A stretch of 64,000 nt of DNA from Aquanectria penicillioides (Eukaryota > Ascomycota > Sordariomycetes > Hypocreales > Nectriaceae): NCBI GenBank assembly GCA_003415625.1, contig PYIU01000006.1:3162001-3226000 (forward strand). Direction: 5' to 3'. The position numbers and the translations under genes were made by a program. Below the pieces are notes generated by a model, which saw only the letters and a list, made by a program, of their open reading frames with translations, did no database searches and had not been told where the DNA came from. This document shows positions 1 to 10,625 of the stretch, piece after piece (the stretch's first letter is position 1; each line of letters opens with the position of its first letter).

Positions 1-46
1 TGACGAGCTGTGACGAGCGGTGCGGCTTCGGTGGCGAGGCCCTGTC

Positions 47-132
47 GTACGGTCGCACATTAGGCACGCGGTGACAAAGTGCAAAAACCCGAAAATCCAA
101 AATCCCAAAATTCCGAAATTCTACCCTACCTT
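47..132 (+). repeat. Left terminal inverted repeat of the composite block
   Basis: It starts GTACGGTCGCACATTAGGCA and matches the reverse complement of 13101-13186 over about 86 bp with three differences, all transitions. It is GC-normal and barely affected by RIP, unlike the interior. Confidence 0.8.
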
Positions 133-176
133 TAGAAATCCCTTACACACCACATACTACATTCCACAAGATCACA

Positions 177-400
177 ATGCCACGGCCAGCAAAAGACCTT
201 TTATCCGTACGAGATGATATCTATTCTTTATTTGATGAAGGTCAAACCTATCTATAGATTCTTACTGAAATAAATTATCTTCTTTCTGTATAAGGGCTGC
301 TAAATGTTAGTCTTTATACATTAAAATCCTAAATTGCCTCTTAGGGTCTTATATAATATTTATCTATTTCCTTTAATCTATTATATAAGGAAATATTAGA
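177..400 (+). pseudogene. Decayed N-terminus of the outer element's presumed transposase
   Basis: An ATG at 177, 44 bp inside the left inverted repeat, opens a frame beginning MPRPAKDLLSVRDDIYSLF and reaching a TAG at 255-257 where CAG (Gln) is likely ancestral. The same frame continues through further RIP-type stops for about 30 more sensible codons. The pattern (charged helix, a G-Q-T-Y segment, then a second helix) resembles the helix-turn-helix start of fungal transposases with an integrase-type catalytic core. That likeness comes from memory of the family, and no catalytic domain of this gene could be traced downstream. The ATG and the first 26 codons are intact. Confidence 0.4.
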
Positions 401-1691
401 GCTATATATATTAGATATTTCTATTTAGTAGATCCTAAAGACTATAAATTAGCTTTTTTATATATAGAACTATAAAGCAATTAGCTGCTAAACCTTATAA
501 TAATAGCTATTTAAATAGGGTCTTATATAATAATAGAATTGCTAAATAATAAAGGAACTTATTAAATGTATATAGTTTTACTTTTATTTATATAGATTTT
601 TTAATATATCTATCCTTTAGGATATCTAAAAATAAAATAGACTATAAGTCTTTTTTTAAATAATTTAAAAGATTTAATATTAATATAGTATAAAATAATA
701 ATTCTATATAAATTATAAAAGAAAAGTAGCTCTTTAAATTATTATTTAATTTCTTAAATAAGACCTTTAGAAGTTATTAATAATTTATTATTTTAAATAA
801 AGATATCTATATAATTATATATATATTTAAGGAAATATTTTAGTTTCTTAAAATTAACTTTATAACTTTTATTAATTAATCTTTCTAAAGAAGGTTTAAA
901 AACATTAAGAGGGGAATTTTAAGTATTATATAGACTTTAGTATTTCTAAATTAAATTTCCTTTAGTATTTAAATAAATATAAAAAATTAAAAAGGTTTAA
1001 ATTTTAAATTTATAGCTATATTAATATATATTTATAATATATAATTTAGTTTTATATTAGCCGGTTTATAATAATTAAATTAAATATATTAAAGTAATAC
1101 CTTTATATAATTTAGTATTTTAAAATAAAGCTATTCTTTATTTATTTAAACTATAGAACTAAAATGCCTTTATAGATAATAATATAAGCTAGCCTTATTT
1201 AAGCTAAACTAGCTAAAATATTATATAAAAATAAAAATAGAAATTATTACTTTTATTATTAAAGAGATTAAATTTAATTATACTATATATATAGATTAAG
1301 TACTTAAAATATCTATATTAAAAGCTAATAGTATTAACTTTAGTTAAAAGCTTTTAATTAATAGATTTTTTACTTTAATAAGCTTATTTAATATACTTTT
1401 TTTTTAAATAATAGTATAGATAATTAAATTGCATTATATACAATTTATACTTTTATAATATAAAATAAATTTATTAATTTTATATTACTTTAAAATAAAT
1501 ATAAGATTTATATATAAAAGAATTAATAGTATATTATTTTAGGGATTTTAATAGACCTTTATTATATAAAAAGTATTTAAAATTAAGGCATTCTATTAAA
1601 GGAAGATAATAATGCTTTTAATTATAAGGTTTTATATATAATGCTAAATACTATATAAGGGATTAATATTAATTCCTTTCTTTTAGAAAAT

Positions 1692-1884
1692 TATAAAGAG
1701 ATAGAGGACTTACCTTAATAGATAGTAGGGCTCTTAAGTATAGCTATATAGATACACTGCTATACCTTAAATAAAAGATATATTACTAAGCAGTAAACTA
1801 ATACTTAATAAGTTAAAGCTTATATATAATATATAAATTACCTAAAGACCTATTTTATATTACCTTAATCAATTAACCCTTATA
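1692..1884 (+). repeat. 5' LTR of the chromovirus
   Basis: 193 bp, beginning TATAAAGAG (ancestrally TGTAAAGAG) and ending ACCCTTATA (ancestrally ACCCTTACA), giving short inverted LTR ends. All differences from 9418-9610 that I could align are transitions. Confidence 0.8.
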
Positions 1885-3119
1885 ATTCTTTAATTTCTAT
1901 ACCCTATAGGATAATTAGTATAGCATAAAATAAAGGGAATTATATAATCAATTAATAAATAACTTAAGGGATTGCTAATATATTAGCAATAAGACCTTAA
2001 TAAGCTAATTACTCCTTAATTCTAAAAGGAAGGGGGATATTAATAGCCCTTAAAATTAATTAATTAAAATTCTATTAATAGGCTAATAGCTAAGGAAGCT
2101 TTAAGGAGTTTAAGATAAAATATATTAATAGACTTTTATATATATTAATTAGGCTATAACTTAAGATTAATATCTTAAGGCAAATAAACCTATTAAAAAA
2201 CATTTAATAAGTATAATATACCCTTATAATAAAGCATAAAGGAGCTATAAAGTAAGGCCTTATAATAAATTATTTAAATGCTTATTAAATAATAATTAAT
2301 AATAGTAAAGTAGCAATTAATATAAATATAGATCTTAAAATAATTAGTTAACTACCCTATAATAAACTTAAGAAAGAACTATAAAAAACCCTTATTTTAT
2401 AATTATAGAACTTTTATAGAGAATGCAATAAATATAAAGATTAATAACTAAATAAAAGCTATTAAATTAGCAAATAATTTTTAATTAAATTGCATTAATA
2501 TATAAAAGATATAATAGGCAATAATTAAATTTAACCCTAGCCTATAAACTTAATAAAGGAACTATAAAGGGAGCCTAAAGAGCCCCTTATAGTAAGACTT
2601 TATTAACTTTATGTAAAAAAAGCATATAGACTTAAACCTTTAAAAGAGGGAATTATAAAATAAGCTGCTAAAACTTTAATAGTCTATTAAGCAATCCTTA
2701 ATAAATTACTTTTGCACTTAAAGTGCAATATATCTATCCTTAAGGACCCTAAATTATAAAGAAGAAAGTAAAAATAGGGCCTATTAATACTATTATAGCT
2801 TATAGAAATCTTTAAAGAAAAAGATAAACTATAAGTAAATAAACCTCCTAAAACTAAAGGATATAATTTATAAGGCAAAAAGGCTATAGGCCTATATTAA
2901 GGAAAAAAATAAATAAGCTTTAAATAAGAATTATAAAAAAAGCTATTCTTTTAATAGCTTAAATAAATCTTAAAAAGCAATCTATTTAAAGAGCTATTTA
3001 AGGCCTTTATCTAAAGGGGGCATAAGTTTTTATAGCCTAAAGGATTTATATACTTTAGGCAAGTTATAAAAATAATAACTATATAGCAATAAGCTAAAAG
3101 GCAGTAAATTAAATTAATT

Positions 3120-6100
3120 ATACTGCTATAACTGCAATAGGCTAGACTACCTAACTATAGACTATAGATTACTTAAAAAGGGCTTTAGGGACTAAGGCTA
3201 TAAGCTAAAGCTAGCCTAACTATAAAAATATATATAGATCTAATCTATTAGTATTATACCTAAAGAACCTTAAGACTTCTTAAAAAATAAGAAAATATAG
3301 GGACTATAGCTAAAGTTCCTATATTAAAACTAAAAATAATTTTAATTAAAAATATTATTATAAATAAGGCAATTGCCCTTTAAGGGCATATTAAAGTTAA
3401 GGTCTATATAAATATAAATATTTATATATAAATTAACTTTATTAATATAAAACTAATTAAAGAGCTAAATCTATATTTAGCTAAAAATTAAAAGGCATTT
3501 AGCTTATAAAATTTCTAAAGTAAAGTAACTCTCCTTAATAGTATATATATATTAATATTCTTTTTAATTTATTTAAAGGGTTTTCCCTAAAAAATTAGGC
3601 AAATATTTATTAAAATGCTATACCCTAAAGGGGCTAGCAATCTACTTCTCTTTAATGCTTCTATAGAAAAGGAAGAAATAAAGATTAATACCTAAACTGC
3701 AATTTAAAACTATAAGCCTATATTTTTAGTTAACCTAAAAGTATTTGCAAAAGAATTCCTATAAAATAGGGAGTAAGCTTAAGTTATATATATATATAGT
3801 ATACTATTATTAAATAAGCAATTAATAGCTAAATTAAGCAAAAAGCTAAAGCTAACTTTAAAAGTATTGCCTTTAGAGCTAAAGTCTAAATAAAAAACAT
3901 TTAGTAAAAAAGCCACTAAAAGGCTATTACTTCTAAAAGGGGTAAAGTATAGCATTAACCTTTAAAAGGGCAAAAAGCTACTATATAGTCTAGTATATTT
4001 AATTAATAGCTAGTAGGCAAAAGCCCTAAAAGAGTATATTGCTAAGAATATAATAAATAAATAAATTAATACCTCTATAAATAAGGCAAAAGCCCCTATA
4101 TTATTTATACTAAAAAAGATAAAATACTATAACTATATATAAATTACTAAAATCTTAATGCTATAACTATTAAGAATTACTATCTATTGCTATTAATAAA
4201 GGACTTATTAAACTATCTAGCTAATATAAAATAAATCTTAAAGATTAATATTTAAAATGCCTATTATTAGATCTATATTAAGCCTAGTAATTACTAAAAG
4301 ATTGCATTTTAAATAAAATATAAATACTTTAAATATATAGTAATACTATTTAGTTTAATTAATGCACTAGCCATTTTTTAAGTATATATCTATTAAATAC
4401 TTATTAAATTGCTAAATATATATTATATAGTATATTTAAATAATATTATTATATACTTTAAAATATAGAAATAATATACTAAAAATATATTAAAAGTTCT
4501 ATAAAGACTCTATAAGGTATAATTATATATTAAGCTATTTAAATATATATTTTATTAATAAAAGGTAAAGTTCCTAAAGTATATAATAACCTAAAAAGGC
4601 CTAAAAATAAAGCTAAATAAAGTGTAAGCAATTATTAAATAGAAGTTACTTTAAATATATTAAAAGGTCTAAATATTCTTAGGCTTTTACAATTTCTATA
4701 GAAAATTTATTTTAAAATACTTAAATATAACTAATCTATTAATAGCAATACTAAAAGGCAGTAAAAAAGGCTATAAAATAAAAGAGTTTATTTAAAGCCT
4801 AAAAGTTAAAAAGGCATTTTAAAAATTAAAAAAGGCTTTTTATTCTATAACTATTCTATAATACTAAAACCCTACTCTATACACTAAAGTAAAGATAGAT
4901 GCATCCCCTAAAGCAATAGCTAGCATTCTATCTTAATTAATAGAGAATTAATAGAAACTAATTATATATTAATTAAAAAAGCTCTTAAATATAAAATAAT
5001 ATTAAATAATAGGCTAATAAAAGCTTCTAGCTATTATAGAAAGCCTAAAGCATTAAAGCTATTATCTATTAAAACTATTAAAAAAGTTCCTAATACTAAT
5101 AGATTATAAAGCCCTAAAAGGCATAATCTTTATATTAATATAGAACCTTTAAGAAAGGCTTGCCTATTAAATCTACTAACTAATACCCTTTAACTTTAAT
5201 ATATAGTATTAGCTAAAAAAATTAAACCTAGCTAATAGACTATTTAAACATCCTAATTATATACAAAAAGAAATCTTCTATTAAAATATAATCCCTATAC
5301 TATCAATAAAGCTCTAATTAATAGATAAGCTATTGCTAAATATATATAAAATAATTGCAGGTTTAAAGGGCAAAACCCTAACTGCTAGGGCATATATATA
5401 AGCTATAAAAGCTAGCCTTAAAAGAGTAAAGCCTATAATAATTAAAGGAAAAGAAATGCCTTTACCTTTAAGGCTAAATTTAACTATTAGATCGAACAGT
5501 TACTATTAAAGCTTAACTATTTTTATTATTACTATATATACCTAAAAGAAGGGTAGTGCTATTATATAGCAATTAAAGTATACTTAATAAATAGCAATAA
5601 AAAAGATTAATTAAAAGAAACTGCTTAAAGCTAAAATTACTATACTAAAATAATATATTCTATACTTAATTATAATTAAGCTTATAAAGAGTAAAATAGC
5701 ATTTTTATTGCAATTATTTTATAAGCTAAAAGACTTTATTTATAAACTATAAGCTAATAATAAATTTTATTAATAGTAAATAATAAAGGTTTGCTTAATA
5801 GCTAAAAAGAAAAGAAACTATTACTATAATAAATAAAATACTCTTTTCTATAAAGGAAGATTAGTAATTTTTAACTAAAGAATATTATAAATAAAGATTC
5901 TATAAAGGCATTATAATAACCCTAAAATAAAGTATATAAAAGCTACTAAAACCTTAAATTTTATTAGCTAAAAATTCCATTAAAAGAATATTATAGAAAA
6001 TATAAAAACTATATACTATAATATTAATAATACTAAAGTATATATATATTAAGGTATAGGCCTTATAGGCAACTTTAATTACTATTATTATTAGTATACC

Positions 6101-7150
6101 TATTTTAAGAAATAAGTATAAACTTTATTATAAGGCTGCTTAATAGTGCCTACTTTAATAGTAAGGAATATAATATAATTTTAGTAATTATATACTATAT
6201 AATAAAGTATACTATATTTATCCTTATTAAAAAGTCACTTATAGTAATACAATTAGTAAAATTACTCTATAAGTAAGTAAAATGCTAATTTAATACCCTA
6301 AAAGGCATTATAAGCAATAAAGATAAGCTCTTTATTAGCTAGTTTTAAAAAGACTTAATAAAAAAGCATACAACTATTTATTAACTATCTATAGTGCACT
6401 ATCCTTAAATAGATAGCTAAATAAAGTATATTAATTAAATCCTAAAGAAGTACCTATAAGTATATACTAAAGGCTTACCCTAAAAATAGGCAGTATAACT
6501 CCTAAAGGCAGAATTTATATATAATAATAGCCAATATAATACTATTAGTATATTGCTAATATAAGCCCTTTATAGTTATTACCTAAAGATTATAAAATAT
6601 ATTCTATAATAAATAAAGATTTAAGTTTAAGGCATTATAAAATGTATTATAACTATTTAATAAATATATAATAAAGCATAAAAATGCTAGTAATAAATAG
6701 TAAAGTTTTAAGCTAAATATTATAATAAAAACTATATATTTAAAAAGTATAAAAAAGGAAATATAATAAAGCTATTTACTAAAAATTTCTACTTTAAAAA
6801 TAAAAAGCTAGCTTTAAGATTTATTAAAGTTATAATAGTTAATAGAATTAATAAATAGGTATATTAAATATATTTACTAAAATAATACTAAAAAATGCAT
6901 AATATATTTTTAGTAGCGCTTTTAAAACTATAATTAAAGGCATGCTAAGCTAATAATAAATAATTAACTAGCCTTTATAAGCTAAAAGATAAAAAAGATA
7001 AGTAAAAGGTTAAGAAAATAATATTCTATAAAGAGATAAAAAGAGATAAATTCTATTAAATTAAATAGTTAAAATAGCTAATAGAATATAATACCTAAAA
7101 GCCTTTAAGTTACTTAATAAATATATAAAATAAAATGTATAAATACTATA
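3120..7150 (+). pseudogene. Gag-pol remnant of the chromovirus
   Basis: Readable landmarks: a CCHC zinc knuckle at 3124-3168 (CYNCNRLDYLTIDY, with H and the last C both turned to Y); a protease region near 3400-3490; reverse transcriptase around 4280-4480, where the YLDD catalytic motif now reads YLNN (4433-4444); RNase H near 4870-4960 (KIDASPKAIASILS); integrase around 6170-6600, with GIVSDRDKLF now GIISNKDKLF (the Asp-to-Asn codon at 6316-6318) followed by a well-kept EFIYNNSQYNT stretch; and a chromodomain at about 6974-7115. Catalytic Asp codons have become Asn and many Gln and Trp codons are stops. The polyprotein cannot be made. Gag upstream of the knuckle is too decayed to delimit. 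Confidence 0.8.
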
Positions 7151-9417
7151 AGTAAGTAAAGTAAATCTATTAAAAATAAAACAATAAACTATAATATTAA
7201 ATAATTAATTAATAATTAATAAATATATATTAAATTAATTAACTAAAAGATTAATTATTAATTAATTTATTAAAAAACTATATTTAATGCTATTATAGAT
7301 TGCTATATAGCAAAAAGAGCAAAATAATACAATAATAAAAAAGGCACTATTAAGGATTGCTATACCTAAATTAACTATTAAATAAAAAACTAAAATATAT
7401 TAATAAAAATCAATAAATAATTAAATAAACTTCTTTAGCATTTAATAAGCACTATAATAAATTATAATAGCAAAAGTAGCCCTTGCCTTTCTTAATGTAA
7501 GAGCTGCTTTAGCCTTTTTTAATATAAAAGCAATTTTAGGTTTCTTTACTATAAGGCCAAAAGAAAAAGCAAAAGGCTTTAAAACTATTAAAAAAAATAG
7601 GGATGCAGTAATAATAGAACTAAAAAAACAATAAGCGCTTACTAAATACTTACCCTTACTCTTATAAATAGGAATAGCAGTAAGAATATCTTTATTATTA
7701 TTATTGCTATTACTAATAGTAAAATTAAATGCACTTTTAAAAGATTAAGCTAAAATTAAAAAGGGTATAATAGATTATTAAGTATATAATAGGCTAGTAA
7801 TACTATTAATAATAGGTATTGGCGGTATAATAGTAAGGGCTGCCTGCCTTTTAAGAGAAGGTTAAAAAGAGAGTAATAAAGCCTTATATAAATCCTTATT
7901 AAATAAAAAGGGAATATTTAAGTAGGCTAATATTATAGCATTAGTTTCTAAAGCTAAAGTAAAGCGCTAAATATTTATAAAAAGGCAAGCAATTAATAAA
8001 GCTATAAGCTTTTTAGGCCTAGCAATAGACTTACTTTAAGACTTAATAAACTTAATAGAAAGTATAGTAAAGGCAGTATATTTATTAATAGTATAGATAG
8101 AAATACTACCTATATTATTAGCTATAGATAACTTACTATTAGAAATATTACTTTTATTATTAAGGCTAAAACCCTTAATATTACTAAATAAAGAGCTATT
8201 AATTGCTTTATAATAAATAGAAAAGTAGCTAGTATACTTTATAGTAACCTAAAAAGTAGAATTCTTATAATAGAGCTATAAGGCTTTTAATATATAAAGG
8301 GCTATTATAATTGGCCACTTAAATAGACTATATTTCTTAATAATATTTATAGAAGTTTTATATATATACTAAAGGGCATTAAATAAGCAATTTAAATTAT
8401 AAAGCAAACTATTATTATAGGTATAAAAAGGAATAATTAAAGTAAAATAACTATAAAGGTACTTAAGACTATTAAGAATAAATTAATATTAATATAAATT
8501 AATAATAAATAATTAATAGATAATTAATAAAAAAATACTTATTTAAGACTAAAAATCTAAAATAAAGAGATTATAAAGTAAAGCTACTTTTTTAAGTTAG
8601 TATTAAATAGACTATATAGTAGAAATAGTATAGCAATAAAGGCCTTTCTTAATAGTATTATAGATATAATATTAAATATTAGCAGTAAATTTAATAGTAT
8701 ATATAAAGTGCTAATGCTTAATGCATAAAAAAGAGTTATTATTAAAATTAAATTTATTAATAAAGTAAGCTTTAGTAAGGTAATTTTAGTACTAAACTGC
8801 AATTAGCTAAAGCTTATTAAAGATTTAAATAAAATAAATAAAAAATAAGCAAAAAATATTAAATAATATACTATACTATAAAACTAATTAATACTTTAAT
8901 AAATTATATATTAAGTAATCTATAAACTAATATAATAAATAAAAGAAAAATTATTATATTTTTATAAAAAGCAATAAAAATAAGGACTTTTATCTATAAA
9001 CTAATTAATAAAGGGATTGCTATAATACTATTTTTAATAGGCTAATATTAAAGGGGCCTAAAAAAGAAAAGATATTATAAAAGTTTTAATAAAAGTACAA
9101 TAAATAAATTAAACTATTATATAAAATATAAAGAGAAAAAGAAAAGGTTAAAGTTTATATAATAAGCTACTAACTAAATATTATAAAGCAGTTTATACTA
9201 TAGTAAGTTACTACTAACTAAAATAAACCATTATAATATAGAATAATAATAATAATAATATTATATAAATATAACCTAAAATAACTACTATAGAACTAAT
9301 AAATAATTATAAAATATTTAGGCATATATATAAATAAATTATAGGGCAATTATAATATATATATAAGCAATAATAATCTTAAGCCTAAAGGATTAAGCTT
9401 AAAAAAAAGAGAATAAT

Positions 9418-9610
9418 TATAAAGAGATAAAGGACTTACCTTAATAGATAGTAGGGCTCTTAAGTATAGCTATATAGATACACTACTATACCTTAAATAA
9501 AAGATATATTATTAAGCAATAGACCAATACTCAATAAGTTAAAGCTTATATATAATACATAAGTTACCTAAAGACCTATCTTATATTACCTTAATCAGCC
9601 AACCCTTACA
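9418..9610 (+). repeat. 3' LTR of the chromovirus
   Basis: 193 bp, same length as the 5' LTR. The terminal CA is preserved here (ACCCTTACA), while the 5' LTR has TA at that place. Confidence 0.8.
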
Positions 9611-9983
9611 ATATATAAGACCTAAAATCCTTTAATTTCTTTATTTTAAAAGTCTTAAAGTTAGGTCTATAAGGCATATAGTATTAAGTTACCTTTAAGG
9701 TTTAGATTAACTTAAAGTTTAATATTATATTTAAATAGTTAATATTAAATTAAATTAATAGTATTTTATATAAATTAAGTTAATTTCTATATATATTTAT
9801 GCACTTTATTTAATAGGACTTTAGTTAACTATAAAATTAAAAGCTAACTACTTTATTAATATTCTTAAACTTTTTAGCATAAGGTTAAATATATAAAAAT
9901 ATATAGTTATTAATAGTTATTAATCTTTTAATTAAAAAATCCTATTATAAATAATTAAATTATATATTAATGCTATATATTTT

Positions 9984-10130
9984 TATAAGGATAGCGCTAG
10001 GCGCATACAAATATGCAACAACCAGGCCCCTTATATATAGTTATATAGCACAATTCTAGCACATTATGCCTAAATTGCTTAATCTTTTAGGTCTATTAGT
10101 TAAGTGGGCATGCCACCCCACCTCTTCACA
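9984..10130 (+). repeat. Left terminal repeat of the TRIM-like element
   Basis: 147 bp. It differs from 10479-10625 at about a dozen places, all transitions, as expected from RIP acting on two identical copies. Confidence 0.7.
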
Positions 10131-10478
10131 ATTATTCAGGCATAACGTAGGTCTTCTGGCTGTATAAGGTTATAAGTTCGAATCCTACCTGCAAGGCAGA
10201 ACAAATAGAGTGTCCGACTATATACTTACGTTAGGCTCATAAAGCAGGTGTGCAGTTGCCTGCTGCAACCAAGCCTTAAGGGTTGACATCTATTATATAT
10301 CCCTAGGCATAGAGAACCGGCCTACTCAAGTTAATGCATACTACAAAGCTAGCCTATAGGCATTTTATCCTAAACCCTAGCTTCCTTAAGTGCGCACTAG
10401 AAAGGTTATAGAAGGGGTAGCTTGGCCCTATAATACAGCATTACAGCTCAAGACGCACTGCTATTAAGGGGGGATAAT

Positions 10479-10625
10479 TATAAGGATAGCGCTAGGCGTA
10501 TATAAATATGCAACAACTAGGCCCCTTATATACAGTTATATAGCACAATTCTAGCATATTGTGCCTAAATTGCTTAATCTTTTGGGTCTATTAGTTGAGT
10601 GGGCATGCCACCCTACCTCTTTATA
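10479..10625 (+). repeat. Right terminal repeat of the TRIM-like element
   Basis: 147 bp, preceded by the polypurine run AAGGGGGGATAA. The terminal CA of the left copy is TA here (CTTTATA). Confidence 0.7.

Larger units (their letters stand above)
1692..9610 (+). mobile_element. Ty3/gypsy LTR retrotransposon (chromovirus), RIP-inactivated
   Basis: Two direct repeats of exactly 193 bp (1692-1884 and 9418-9610) bound a 7.9-kb element. In order on the plus strand I can read a gag zinc knuckle, an aspartic protease region, reverse transcriptase, RNase H, integrase and a chromodomain. This is the order of a Ty3/gypsy chromovirus. Every domain is broken by stops that fit C-to-T or G-to-A change. 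A purine-rich tract (9401-9416) precedes the 3' LTR, as expected for a polypurine tract. No target-site duplication is visible: the five bases on each side differ. About 2.2 kb between the chromodomain and the 3' LTR is unexplained. Confidence 0.85.
9984..10625 (+). mobile_element. TRIM-like miniature LTR retroelement
   Basis: Two 147-bp direct repeats (9984-10130 and 10479-10625) flank only 348 bp of internal sequence with no coding capacity. The repeats start TATAAGGATAGCGC (ancestrally TGTAAGG) and end CCTCTTCACA in the left copy. A typical polypurine tract, AAGGGGGGATAA, ends just before the second repeat. Size and layout fit a terminal-repeat retrotransposon in miniature, which would have been moved by another element's proteins. 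It is far less RIP-degraded than its surroundings. A primer-binding site is not obvious, and no target duplication is clear. Confidence 0.6.

Noticed and set aside
2687..2878. 63-codon minus-strand open frame
   Set aside because: It is antisense to decayed retroelement sequence, with composition explained by AT-richness.
8584..8802. 72-codon minus-strand open frame rich in Leu and Ile
   Set aside because: It lies inside the RIP-degraded chromovirus; AT-rich DNA yields such hydrophobic frames by chance.
1692..9610. A 5-bp target duplication around the chromovirus
   Set aside because: The flanking bases (AAAAT and ATATA) do not match, and their difference is not explained by transitions alone.
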